A DNA stretch of 16,883 nucleotides, taken from contig DHPF01000004.1 in the NCBI GenBank assembly GCA_002407855.1, positions 25,716 through 42,598 on the forward strand. The letters are read 5' to 3'. Within the stretch, counting starts at the first letter, position 1, and each line of letters opens with the position of its first letter. Source of the stretch: Bacteroidales bacterium UBA5371 (GTDB lineage Bacteria; Bacteroidota; Bacteroidia; Bacteroidales; P3). Below are positions 1 through 7,653 of the stretch, piece after piece. The position numbers and the translations under genes were made by a program. A model generated the notes under the pieces. That model worked only from the letters and a program-made list of their open reading frames with translations. It was not told the DNA's origin and searched no databases.

Positions 1-31
1 ATTGAATTCAATTGAAGCCTTATTCGTTTTG

Positions 32-116
32 CGGAAAGTGAGGGATTCGAACCCCCGGAGGTGTTACCCTCAACGGTTTTCAAGACCGCCGCAATCGACC
101 ACTCTGCCAACTTTCC
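32..116 (-). tRNA. tRNA-Ser (anticodon TGA)
   Basis: On the minus strand the sequence folds as a class II tRNA of 85 nt. The acceptor stem pairs GGAAAGT (110-116) with ACTTTCC (33-39), and the discriminator base is G (position 32), the serine identity base. The T arm contains GGTTCGAATCC. The seven-base anticodon loop CTTGAAA (78-84) gives anticodon TGA (80-82), reading UCN serine codons. A long variable arm follows the anticodon stem, as expected for tRNA-Ser. The 3' CCA is not encoded (the genome has CAA after the discriminator), which is usual in Bacteroidota. Confidence 0.96.
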
Positions 117-121
117 GAGTG

Positions 122-151
122 CAAAGGTACTACTTTTTGAATTATTGCAAA
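122..151 (-). promoter_or_regulatory. Promoter of the tRNA-Ser gene
   Basis: On the minus strand there is TACCTTTG (122-129), a perfect match to the Bacteroidota -7 element TAnnTTTG. A TTTG -33 element (148-151) lies 18 bases upstream. The -7 box ends five bases before the mature 5' end of the tRNA, so transcription would start essentially at the tRNA. Confidence 0.7.
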
Positions 152-223
152 GTTTTTTGTTATTTTTTTGTGAAGTTTTTCCTTATAAAGAAAAATATTG
201 AAATAAGTTTCAAATAATTATCC

Positions 224-231
224 TATATTTG
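224..231 (+). promoter_or_regulatory. -7 promoter element of the deoxyhypusine-synthase-like gene
   Basis: TATATTTG fits the Bacteroidota -7 consensus TAnnTTTG and lies about 57 bases before the ATG at 288. I see no good TTTG -33 element at 19-21 bases upstream, so the call rests on the -7 box and its position alone. Confidence 0.5.
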
Positions 232-287
232 CAAACTGAAATATTAAATGAAATATATTATAATTTAAAGTTAAAACAAAAGACAAA

Positions 288-1304
288 ATGGAAAAGAAAG
301 AATTATTGAAAGATGTTGTTAAACACATTGACATAAAAAAAATCAACACTACTGATTTAATTGATGCTATGCGTGATATGTCATTTTCATCCAGAGATAC
401 AGCAACGGCTACTGACATTTACGATAGAATGATTAACGATAAGGATTGCTCCATTATCCTCACTCTTGCAGGTAGCACCTCTGCTGCTGGTTGTATGCAG
501 GTTTATGTTGATATGGTTAGAAGTAATATGATTGATTGTATTGTTGCAACAGGAGCATCTATCATAGATATGGACTTCTTCGAAGCCTTAGGTTTCAAGC
601 ACTATAAGGGAACTCCTTTTATTGATGATAAATTCCTTCGCTCTAACTACATAGATAGGATTTATGATACATATATTGATGAGGAAGAACTTCAAAACTG
701 CGACGGAACAATAAAGCTAATTGCAGACAAATTGGAGAAACGTCCTTATTCTTCAAGAGAATTTATTTGGGAAATTGGGAAATGGCTTTCTGAGGGTAAT
801 GCAAAGAAAAAAGACTCTCTAATTCAAGCTTGTTATGAGCATAATGTACCTATCTTCTGCCCTGCTTTCTCCGATTCTTCTGCTGGTTTTGGTTTAGTTT
901 TGCACCAAGTTGAAAACCCTAACTCTCATCTAAGCATAGATTCTGTGAAGGATTTCTTAGAGCTAACCAATATTAAGATAAAGGCTGGCACAACAGGTTT
1001 ATTTATGGTTGGAGGCGGAGTGCCTAAGAACTTCACACAAGACACTGTTGTTTGTGCTGAAATTCTTGGTCATCAAGTTGATATGCATAAATATGCCATC
1101 CAAATAACTGTTGCTGACCCAAGAGATGGTGCTTGTTCATCTTCAACCCTTAAAGAAGCTTCTTCATGGGGGAAAGTTGATACTACTTATGAGCAAATGG
1201 TTTATGCCGAAGCCACAACCGTTGTACCTTTAATTGCTTCTTATATATATCATAAGAATGATTGGAAAAACAGACAGGCAAGAAACTTTGCTAAAATGTT
1301 TTAA
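288..1304 (+). CDS. Deoxyhypusine synthase family protein
   Basis: A 338-residue protein of the deoxyhypusine/homospermidine synthase family. These NAD-dependent, cytosolic enzymes transfer the aminobutyl group of spermidine to a lysine of a protein or to a polyamine. Visible support: an N-terminal TLAGSTSAAG stretch, the GLFMVGGGVPKNF glycine-rich segment near residue 240, and SSWGKV near the C-terminus, whose lysine (Lys296) corresponds to the catalytic lysine that forms the enzyme-substrate imine in eukaryotic deoxyhypusine synthase. The length is close to that of the eukaryotic enzyme. Bacteria have no eIF5A, so the acceptor is unlikely to be hypusine; homospermidine or carboxyspermidine-type chemistry, or an unknown acceptor, are possible. 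The ATG lies about 57 bases after a -7 box. It appears to be a single-gene unit ended by the hairpin at 1336-1358. The family is secure; the reaction is not. Confidence 0.88.
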   Translation: MEKKELLKDVVKHIDIKKINTTDLIDAMRDMSFSSRDTATATDIYDRMINDKDCSIILTLAGSTSAAGCMQVYVDMVRSNMIDCIVATGASIIDMDFFEALGFKHYKGTPFIDDKFLRSNYIDRIYDTYIDEEELQNCDGTIKLIADKLEKRPYSSREFIWEIGKWLSEGNAKKKDSLIQACYEHNVPIFCPAFSDSSAGFGLVLHQVENPNSHLSIDSVKDFLELTNIKIKAGTTGLFMVGGGVPKNFTQDTVVCAEILGHQVDMHKYAIQITVADPRDGACSSSTLKEASSWGKVDTTYEQMVYAEATTVVPLIASYIYHKNDWKNRQARNFAKMF

Positions 1305-1335
1305 AGAATAAATCTTATTTTGCTTTTAGTAATAA

Positions 1336-1358
1336 CGCTTACTCATTCTGAGTAGGCG
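1336..1358 (+). terminator. Hairpin after the deoxyhypusine-synthase-like gene
   Basis: CGCTTACTC (1336-1344) pairs with GAGTAGGCG (1350-1358): nine base pairs including one G-U, with a five-base loop. It begins 32 bases after the stop codon. The downstream T-run is poor (ATATGTTTTA), so it may be a weak terminator or a 3' end stabiliser. Confidence 0.5.
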
Positions 1359-1606
1359 CTATATGTTTTATACTTATTCCCTTGACAAAATTATAGAAAT
1401 AACTTTAAATACACTCAAAAGTTTTTGAAGTTAGAACAGGGGTAATATAATAGTCATTATATTCAATCTTAAAAAGAAATTCTATATTTAAAGTGTGATG
1501 GGGCTCAACTATCACGCATCTATTAAGACTAATTCAACGAAGGAATAATTTTCTTAGTCTATTCAATCAATATGAGTATTAACTAAAATCTGGGTAGAAT
1601 AAAAGC
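1359..1606. other. Gene-free interval with small inverted repeats
   Basis: No convincing coding frame is seen on either strand. The interval contains a perfect 8-bp AT-only inverted repeat (1444-1451 with 1456-1463, loop AGTC), and a 7-bp stem with one wobble pair, GTGTGAT with ATCACGC, around 1494-1518, the only relatively GC-rich spot. It could hold a small RNA or merely decayed sequence; I cannot choose between these. Confidence 0.4.
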
Positions 1607-1643
1607 AAAAAAAACGAAAGTGAAATATAAAACTTCACTTCCG
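1607..1643 (-). terminator. Rho-independent terminator of the tracrRNA
   Basis: On the minus strand CGGAAGTGAA (1634-1643) pairs with TTCACTTTCG (1615-1624): ten base pairs with one G-U, a nine-base loop, followed immediately by TTTTTTTT (1607-1614). The stem probably also serves as the 3' structural hairpin bound by Cas9. Confidence 0.88.
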
Positions 1644-1697
1644 CTTTAAATGTTTTCACAACGGAATAATCCTTATTGTGAATTGCTTTAAGTTTGT
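1607..1697 (-). ncRNA. tracrRNA of the type II-C CRISPR-Cas9 system
   Basis: This RNA of about 90 nt pairs with pre-crRNA and loads it into Cas9. It is transcribed from the minus strand, divergently from cas9. The 5' part (1675-1697) is an anti-repeat to the first 24 bases of the array repeat: a continuous perfect 14-base match (TTGTGAATTGCTTT) plus a terminal G-U, then a one-base bulge, AA, one A-C mismatch and TTTGT. The start just before the anti-repeat is inferred from the promoter at 1702-1732. Next comes a short nexus-like hairpin GGATTATTCC (1663-1672), then a single-stranded stretch containing GAAAACATTT, and finally a strong terminator hairpin with eight U. The order of anti-repeat, nexus and terminator stem is that of known tracrRNAs. 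Exact ends are inferred, not measured. Confidence 0.9.
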
Positions 1698-1701
1698 TCG
1701 G

Positions 1702-1732
1702 CAAAGATAGAAAAAAAAACTATACTTGCAAA
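1702..1732 (-). promoter_or_regulatory. Promoter of the tracrRNA
   Basis: On the minus strand TTTG (1729-1732), 19 bases, TATCTTTG (1702-1709): a perfect match to the Bacteroidota consensus with optimal spacing. The predicted start, about 4-8 bases downstream, puts the anti-repeat at the very 5' end of the RNA, so no long extended tracrRNA form is expected from this promoter. Confidence 0.88.
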
Positions 1733-1746
1733 TTATTTTGAAAAAA

Positions 1747-1778
1747 TTTGAAGATATAAAAATATATTTATACCTTTG
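1747..1778 (+). promoter_or_regulatory. Promoter of the cas9-cas1-cas2 operon
   Basis: TTTG (1747-1750), 20 bases, TACCTTTG (1771-1778): a perfect Bacteroidota promoter. It predicts a leader of about 30 bases before the cas9 ATG. Its -33 box lies only 14 bases from the -33 box of the divergent tracrRNA promoter. Confidence 0.85.
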
Positions 1779-1814
1779 AACATTGAAATAACTAACGAAT
1801 AATTACATATTATT

Positions 1815-4800
1815 ATGAAAAAGATATTAGGATTAGACTTAGGAACTAACAGTATAGGTTGGGCTTTAGTAAATGAAGCTGAAAAAGAGATTGAAACATC
1901 ATCTATTATTAAGCTTGGAGTTAGAGTAAATCCTTTGACTGTCGATGAACAAAATAATTTTCAACAAGGCAAAAGTATTACAACAAATGCAGACAGAACT
2001 TCAAAACGTTCGGCAAGAAGAAATTTACAACGTTATAAATTAAGAAGAGAGAATCTGATAGAATTACTCAAAGAGAATAATGTTATTAATGATAATACTA
2101 TACTTGCTGAAACAAGTAATTTTTCAACTTTTGAAACATATAAACTTAGAGCTAAGGCAGCTAATGATAAGATTAGTTTAGAAGAGTTTGCTCGAGTGTT
2201 GTTAATGATTAATAAGAAGAGAGGATATAAGAGTTCAAGAAAACTTAAAGGTCAAGATGAGGGAGAGTTGGTGGACGGAATGGATATTGCAAAGGAATTA
2301 TATAATAATGATATGACACCAGGTGAGTATATGCTTGGCTTATTGAGTAGAGGAAAGAAAAACAAACCTGAGTTTTATACATCTGACCTTAAACAAGAGT
2401 TGCAAAGGATATGGGAAACGCAAAAACAATACTATCCTGAGATACTAACTGATGAATTCAAAAATCAAATTATAGGCAAGAGTAAAACCAACACATCAAA
2501 GATATTTTTAGCTAAATATGGAATCTATACAGCCGAAAATAAAGGAAAGGATAAAAAGGTAGAAGCTTATCAATGGAGGGTTGAAGCATTAAGCAAAAAA
2601 GTTGAAAAGGATGTTTTGGTTTTTGTTATTAGTGATTTAAATGGAATAATTAATAATACAAGTGGTTATCTTGGTGCAATTAGTGATAGAAGCAAGGAAC
2701 TATATTTTAATAAGCTTACAGTAGGACAATACTTAATGAATGGATTCAATGATAATCCTCATTTTAGTGTAAAGAATAAGGTCTTTTACCGACAAGACTA
2801 TTTAGATGAATTTGAAAAGATATGGGAAACACAAAAGACATATCATAAAGAATTGACAAATGAGCTTAAGAAAGAGATAAGAGATATAATTATATTCTAT
2901 CAAAGAAGACTAAAGAGTCAGAAAGGGTTAATAAGTTATTGTGAGTTTGAAAATGAAAAGATAGCAATAGAGGTTGAGGGTAAAAAGAAGAATATTACAA
3001 TTGGCTCAAAGGTATGTCCTAAATCATCTCCTTTATTTCAAGAATTTAAGATATGGCAGATACTTAATAATCTTATAGTAAAAGATGATAAGAAGAATGG
3101 AAGAGGATTATATCAAGAAGAAAAAGAGATATTATTTAAGGAGTTAAACCTTAAAAATAAACTTTCAAAATCTGAAGCTCTTAAGCTATTATTTGAAAAT
3201 CATAATAAGTTAGATTTAAACTACAAAGATATTGAAGGAAATAGAACTTTCAATAGCCTATTTAATGCATTTGCTCAAATTGTTGAAATGAGTGGTCATG
3301 GTGAGTATGATTTTAATAAGATGAATACCGACCAAATATTAGATATTGTAAGGACTGTATTCACATCTTTAGGCATAAGGGTAGATATTCTTAATTTTAA
3401 TACAGATTTAGAAGGAGATGAGTTTGAAAAACAACCTATAATGAAGTTATGGCATTTGCTTTATTCTTTTGAGGGAGATAATTCAAAAACAGGAACTGAA
3501 AATCTTTTAAAGAAACTCAATAAAGAATATGGTTTTGAAAAGGATTATGGGAAAGTTATTGCTAATATTAGCTTTCAAGATGATTATGGTAGTTTAAGTT
3601 CAAAAGCAATTAAAAAAATCTTACCTCATCTAAAAGAAGGTAATGGTTTCGATACTGCATGTTTGCTGGCAGGATATAGGCATTCAAAAAGCTCTTTGAC
3701 TAAGGAAGAGTTAGATAAGAAAGAATTAAAAGATAAACTTGATATACTCCCTAAAAATAGTTTGCGTAACCCAGTAGTTGAAAAGATACTAAATCAAATG
3801 GTAAATGTGGTTAATCAAGTAATAGATACTTATGGTAAACCAACAGAAATAAGAATTGAGTTAGCAAGGGATTTGAAAAACAATGCTGAGGAAAGAAAAA
3901 ATATGACCGAAGCAATAAGTAAGACTACTAAAGAGCATGAGGAATATAGAGATATAATTAAAAAAGAATTTGGCTTTTCAAGTGTTAGTAAGAATGATTT
4001 AATTAGGTATAAACTATATTTAGAGTTAAAAGAAAATGGTTTTAAGACTCTATATTCTAATACTTATATCCCTCGAGAAAAAATATTCGATAAGAATTTT
4101 GATATTGAACATATTATTCCTAAAGCTAAGCTATTTGATGATTCCTTTTCTAATAAAACATTAGAGCTTAGAACTGCAAACATAGAAAAGAGCGAAATGA
4201 CAGCTTATGACTATGTTAAGAATAAATATTCAGAAGAAGGATTAAAAGATTACTTAAATAGAATAGATTTGCTTTATAAATTGAAGGCTATTTCAAGAAC
4301 AAAGTACAATAAATTGAAGATGCAAGCTTCTGAAATACCTTCTGACTTTATTGATAGAGACCTTAGAGATTCACAATATATTGCTAAAAAAGCTCGCCAA
4401 ATTCTTCTTGAAATATCTAAAGAAGTTGTTTCTACCTCAGGACAAATTACTGATAGATTAAGAAAGGATTGGCAATTAGTAGATATTATGAAGGAATTAA
4501 ATTGGGATAAGTATGATAAGTTGGGTATGACTGAGATAGTTGAAAACAAGGATTCAGAGAGAATATATAGGATTAAGGATTGGACTAAACGTAACGATCA
4601 TCGCCACCATGCTATGGATGCCCTAACAATAGCCTTTACAAAACATAACTATATCAATTATCTTAATAACCTAAATGCAAGAGCTGATAAATCAAGTAAT
4701 GCTTATGCAATAGAGCAAAAAGAATTATATAGAGATTCTCATGGTAATTTGAAATTCATACCTCCAATGCCTTTAAATGATTTTAGGGTGCAGGCTAAAC

Positions 4801-5957
4801 AACAACTTGAGGATATTTTAGTGTCAATTAAGGCTAAGAATAAAGTTGTTACAAGGAATATTAATACAACTAAGCAAAAGGGAGGAACGAATAAAAAGCT
4901 TCAACTTACTCCAAGAGGGCAATTGCATCTTGAAACAATTTATGGAGAATTAAAACAATATGTAACTAAGGAAGAAAAGATAGGCTCAAGTTTTAATGAA
5001 GAAAAAATAAATATGGTTGCCAAAAAATCATATAGAGAAGCTTTATTAAGGCGATTAAGAGAAAATGACAACGATACAAAGAAGGCATTTACAGGCAAGA
5101 ATTCATTAGATAAGAATCCTTTGTTTATTGATGCTTTACAAACCTTCAAAGTGCCTGAAAAAGTTAAGTTAGTTGAATTTGAAACAGGATATACAATTCG
5201 TAAGGAAATATCCCCTGACTTAAAAATAGATAAAGTTATTGATGTAGGCATTAGAAGAAAGCTTGAAGAAAGATTAAAAAAATATGATAGTAACCCTAAG
5301 AAAGCATTTACGAATTTAGATGAAGACCCTATTTGGCTTAATGAAGAGAAAGGTATTCAAATAAAAAGTGTAAAGATAAGAGGAATTAGTAATGCTGTTG
5401 CTTTAAGAAGCAAGAAAAATCATAAAGGAGAATTAATCTTAGATAAAGAAGGAAATCCTCAAAAAGTTGATTTTGTAAATACAGGTAATAACCACCATGT
5501 TGCTATTTACAAAGATGAAAAAGATAATTTACAAGAAAATGTAATTTCTTTCTTTGAAGCAACTGCAAGAGCAAATGCAGGCATCCCAATTATAGATAAG
5601 TCTTATAATCATGATAAAGGATGGCAGTTCTTATTTACTATGAAACAAAACGAGTACTTTGTCTTTCCTAATGAAAAAACTGGATTTAATCCAAAAGAAA
5701 TTGACCTACTAAATCCAATTAATTACTCATTGATTAGTCCTAATTTGTTTAGGGTGCAAACAATGTCAAAAGTGATGTATGGGAATAATGCAGTTAGGGA
5801 TTATAAATTTAGGCATCATTTAGAAACTCAATTAGTAGATTCTAAAGAGTTAAAAGATATAACTTATCAAAGTATCAAAAGCCTTTCTATTTTTGAGCAT
5901 ATTGTGAAAGTTAGAGTTAATCATATTGGTCAAATTGTTAGTGTAGGAGAATATTAA
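1815..5957 (+). CDS. cas9: CRISPR-associated endonuclease Cas9, type II-C
   Basis: RNA-guided DNA endonuclease of 1380 residues, a usual size for Bacteroidota II-C Cas9. Domains in order: RuvC-I with GLDLGTNSIGWAL (catalytic Asp8); arginine-rich bridge helix at about 60-85; REC lobe to about 660; RuvC-II IELARDL (Glu682); HNH with FDIEHIIPKAKLF (His766) and the NIEK asparagine (Asn789), the same 23-residue spacing as His840-Asn863 in S. pyogenes Cas9; RuvC-III DHRHHAMDAL (His932, Asp935); then the wedge and PAM-interacting region to the C-terminus. All nuclease residues are present, so it should cut both strands. The PAM cannot be read from sequence alone. The cas1 start codon follows eight bases after the stop, indicating one operon. 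With no csn2 or cas4 nearby, the subtype is II-C. Confidence 0.98.
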   Translation: MKKILGLDLGTNSIGWALVNEAEKEIETSSIIKLGVRVNPLTVDEQNNFQQGKSITTNADRTSKRSARRNLQRYKLRRENLIELLKENNVINDNTILAETSNFSTFETYKLRAKAANDKISLEEFARVLLMINKKRGYKSSRKLKGQDEGELVDGMDIAKELYNNDMTPGEYMLGLLSRGKKNKPEFYTSDLKQELQRIWETQKQYYPEILTDEFKNQIIGKSKTNTSKIFLAKYGIYTAENKGKDKKVEAYQWRVEALSKKVEKDVLVFVISDLNGIINNTSGYLGAISDRSKELYFNKLTVGQYLMNGFNDNPHFSVKNKVFYRQDYLDEFEKIWETQKTYHKELTNELKKEIRDIIIFYQRRLKSQKGLISYCEFENEKIAIEVEGKKKNITIGSKVCPKSSPLFQEFKIWQILNNLIVKDDKKNGRGLYQEEKEILFKELNLKNKLSKSEALKLLFENHNKLDLNYKDIEGNRTFNSLFNAFAQIVEMSGHGEYDFNKMNTDQILDIVRTVFTSLGIRVDILNFNTDLEGDEFEKQPIMKLWHLLYSFEGDNSKTGTENLLKKLNKEYGFEKDYGKVIANISFQDDYGSLSSKAIKKILPHLKEGNGFDTACLLAGYRHSKSSLTKEELDKKELKDKLDILPKNSLRNPVVEKILNQMVNVVNQVIDTYGKPTEIRIELARDLKNNAEERKNMTEAISKTTKEHEEYRDIIKKEFGFSSVSKNDLIRYKLYLELKENGFKTLYSNTYIPREKIFDKNFDIEHIIPKAKLFDDSFSNKTLELRTANIEKSEMTAYDYVKNKYSEEGLKDYLNRIDLLYKLKAISRTKYNKLKMQASEIPSDFIDRDLRDSQYIAKKARQILLEISKEVVSTSGQITDRLRKDWQLVDIMKELNWDKYDKLGMTEIVENKDSERIYRIKDWTKRNDHRHHAMDALTIAFTKHNYINYLNNLNARADKSSNAYAIEQKELYRDSHGNLKFIPPMPLNDFRVQAKQQLEDILVSIKAKNKVVTRNINTTKQKGGTNKKLQLTPRGQLHLETIYGELKQYVTKEEKIGSSFNEEKINMVAKKSYREALLRRLRENDNDTKKAFTGKNSLDKNPLFIDALQTFKVPEKVKLVEFETGYTIRKEISPDLKIDKVIDVGIRRKLEERLKKYDSNPKKAFTNLDEDPIWLNEEKGIQIKSVKIRGISNAVALRSKKNHKGELILDKEGNPQKVDFVNTGNNHHVAIYKDEKDNLQENVISFFEATARANAGIPIIDKSYNHDKGWQFLFTMKQNEYFVFPNEKTGFNPKEIDLLNPINYSLISPNLFRVQTMSKVMYGNNAVRDYKFRHHLETQLVDSKELKDITYQSIKSLSIFEHIVKVRVNHIGQIVSVGEY

Positions 5958-5965
5958 TATAGCTT

Positions 5966-6877
5966 ATGATTAAACGCACGCTATACTTTGGTTCTGGGGC
6001 TTATCTAAGTGTTAAAGATAGTCAGTTGGTTGTGCAATTAGCAGAAGATAAAACCAATACTAAGAAAACAATGCCTATTGAAGATATTGGTGTAGTTATA
6101 TTCGATAATCCTCAAATTACTATTACTCAAAGGGTGTTAGTTCAATTACTTGAAAATAATGTTGCAGTTATAACATGCAATCAATTTCATCATCCAATAG
6201 GACTTCAATTATGCTTGGATAGTAATACTTTGCAGAGTGAAAGATTTCAAACTCAAATTAATGCCTCTGAAAGTTTAAGAAAGAATCTTTGGCAACAAAC
6301 AATCGTTAGTAAGATTTATAATCAAGCAATGGTGTTGAAAGATTTTGATGTTCCAATAAGAAATATGATTACATGGTCAAACTCAGTTTTTAGTGGAGAC
6401 AGTAAGAATCATGAAGCAAGAGCAGCTGCTTATTATTGGAAAAACTTATTAGAAAGTCATGATAATTTTACAAGAGAACGTTTTGGAGAATATCCAAATA
6501 ATTTCTTCAACTATGCTTATGCAATACTTAGAGCCATAACTGCTCGTTCTTTGGTTGCATCAGGTCTTTTGCCAACTCTTGGAATTCATCATAAGAATAG
6601 ATATAATTCCTATTGTTTGGCAGATGATATAATGGAGCCTTATCGACCATTTGCTGATAAATTAATTATTAATATTATTAGAAACTATCCACAAGAAGAA
6701 ACTTTAACAACTCAAATTAAACAAGAAATTCTAAAACTACCTATTATTGACGTTGAGATAAATAAAAAAACAAGCCCATTGCAAATTGCTATGCAAGAAA
6801 CAACCTCATCGCTTGCTCAATGTTTTAATTCAACAAGAAGAAAAATTAAATATCCAATTTTTGGAACAAAGATTTAA
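5966..6877 (+). CDS. cas1: CRISPR-associated integrase Cas1
   Basis: Type II Cas1 of 303 residues. With Cas2 it forms the complex that inserts new spacers at the array; Cas9 and tracrRNA help select PAM-flanked protospacers in type II systems. The N-terminus has the beta-rich dimerisation region (LYFGSGAYLSV). The alpha-helical catalytic domain keeps the metal-binding residues: Glu150 in NHEARAAAYYW, His208/His209 in LGIHHKNRYNSY, and Glu224 in LADDIMEPYRP. Start and length agree with the family. It lies eight bases after cas9 and its 3' end abuts or overlaps cas2, so translation of the three proteins is probably coupled. Confidence 0.97.
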   Translation: MIKRTLYFGSGAYLSVKDSQLVVQLAEDKTNTKKTMPIEDIGVVIFDNPQITITQRVLVQLLENNVAVITCNQFHHPIGLQLCLDSNTLQSERFQTQINASESLRKNLWQQTIVSKIYNQAMVLKDFDVPIRNMITWSNSVFSGDSKNHEARAAAYYWKNLLESHDNFTRERFGEYPNNFFNYAYAILRAITARSLVASGLLPTLGIHHKNRYNSYCLADDIMEPYRPFADKLIINIIRNYPQEETLTTQIKQEILKLPIIDVEINKKTSPLQIAMQETTSSLAQCFNSTRRKIKYPIFGTKI

Positions 6878-6890
6878 CGCTTATAAAATA

Positions 6891-7196
6891 ATGTGGGTTT
6901 TAGTACTATTTGATTTGCCAACTGAAACAAAAGCAGATAGGAAGAATTATGCAAATTTTAGAAAAGAATTATTGAAAGATGGTTTTACTATGTTTCAGTT
7001 TTCTATATATTTGCGACATTGTCCATCTAAGGAGAATGCCGATGTACATATTGCAAGAGTTAAGAGGTTATTGCCAAAATATGGAAATGTAGGGATACTT
7101 TGTATTACAGATAAGCAATTTGGAAATATGGAAATATTCTTTGGGAAAGAACCAAAAGAAAACCCTAATGTGGTTCAGCAATTAGAGATGTTTTAA
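6891..7196 (+). CDS. cas2: CRISPR-associated protein Cas2
   Basis: Small ferredoxin-fold protein that forms the central dimer of the Cas1-Cas2 integration complex. The sequence from the ATG begins MWVLVLFDLPTETK, with the conserved Asp after the first beta strand, followed by GFTMFQFSIYLRHC and ITDKQFGNMEIFFG, and ends QQLEMF. I give the ATG at 6891 (101 residues). The in-frame codons just upstream read EQRFNAYKI, which resembles the N-terminal extension I recall from Bacteroidota Cas2 proteins, so a TTG start at 6861 (111 residues, overlapping the cas1 3' end by 17 bases) is a serious alternative. The ATG at 6786 would overlap cas1 by 92 bases and seems unlikely. Neither likely start has a Shine-Dalgarno sequence. 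Confidence 0.95.
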   Translation: MWVLVLFDLPTETKADRKNYANFRKELLKDGFTMFQFSIYLRHCPSKENADVHIARVKRLLPKYGNVGILCITDKQFGNMEIFFGKEPKENPNVVQQLEMF

Positions 7197-7276
7197 AACA
7201 AAATGTCATTTCATTAATTAGAATAAAGATCCACAGAATTATATCTTTAATTCATATTATTATAATAAAGAGTTAG
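7197..7276. other. Short gene-free gap after cas2
   Basis: No gene. A weak AT-rich hairpin (TAAAGAT at 7224-7230 with ATCTTTA at 7243-7249, loop of 12) lies 27 bases after the cas2 stop. There is no T-run, so termination of the cas operon here is uncertain. Confidence 0.3.
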
Positions 7277-7552
7277 AAAATTGAATTAAAGAGTCATTTT
7301 GCTAATAATAGTTTCGAGGATTTTACATACAAATCTTTATTAATTACAAAATTAGATGAATTAGTAAAAGCAAGTACTTATGTTTATTCTAAACCTTACG
7401 ATAAGAATAAAGATCAACCAAACCCCATGGTGATAATGTATCACTATTTCAAAATAATATTATTAGGGAAGGAAAGAATTTTAAATATTAGAGAACTTAA
7501 AACTGGAGAATATTATTTTCACGCATTATCTAAAAGAGAAAAGAGCAATTAA
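7277..7552 (+). pseudogene. C-terminal remnant of a Mu-like phage MuF/toxin-nuclease-type protein
   Basis: An open frame of 91 codons without a plausible start: it follows an in-frame TAG at 7274 and the first in-frame ATG is near its middle. The translation has a natural protein texture (KIELKSHFANNS..., LITKLDELVKASTYVYSKPYDK, MYHYFKIILLGKERILNIRELKTGEYYFHALSK). It resembles the C-terminal nuclease-like modules (phage Barnase-EndoU-ColicinE5/D-RelE group) that end MuF-type head proteins of Bacteroidota transposable phages; this family assignment is from memory of the motif pattern and is moderate. The next gene downstream is a gpG-like fragment, the same order as in Mu-like head modules, which supports the reading. 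It has lost its N-terminal part and is probably not expressed. Confidence 0.5.
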
Positions 7553-7607
7553 CTCATATCTGCTCCTTCACAATAGGAGAGCTGTTGTTAACCACTCTTT
7601 TCAAATG

Positions 7608-7639
7608 CAAATATACAACAATTTAGAAGAAAAGTCAAG
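7608..7639 (-). promoter_or_regulatory. Possible minus-strand promoter inside the prophage remnant
   Basis: On the minus strand CTTG (7636-7639), 20 bases, TATATTTG (7608-7615): a perfect -7 box and a 3-of-4 -33 box. It would transcribe antisense to the remnant 7277-7552 and toward cas2. A CTCCT/AGGAG hairpin follows in the transcript at about 7562-7580. Chance matches occur in AT-rich DNA, so this is tentative. Confidence 0.3.
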
Positions 7640-7653
7640 TAAAAAATAAAAAA

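Noticed and set aside
2..217. Plus-strand reading frame across the tRNA-Ser gene
   Set aside because: It is the antisense of a clear tRNA and its promoter and resembles no protein.
1675..1760. A long-form tracrRNA with a built-in guide against the cas9 promoter, as in S. pyogenes
   Set aside because: The only consensus promoter places the start at the anti-repeat, leaving no 5' extension to act as a guide.
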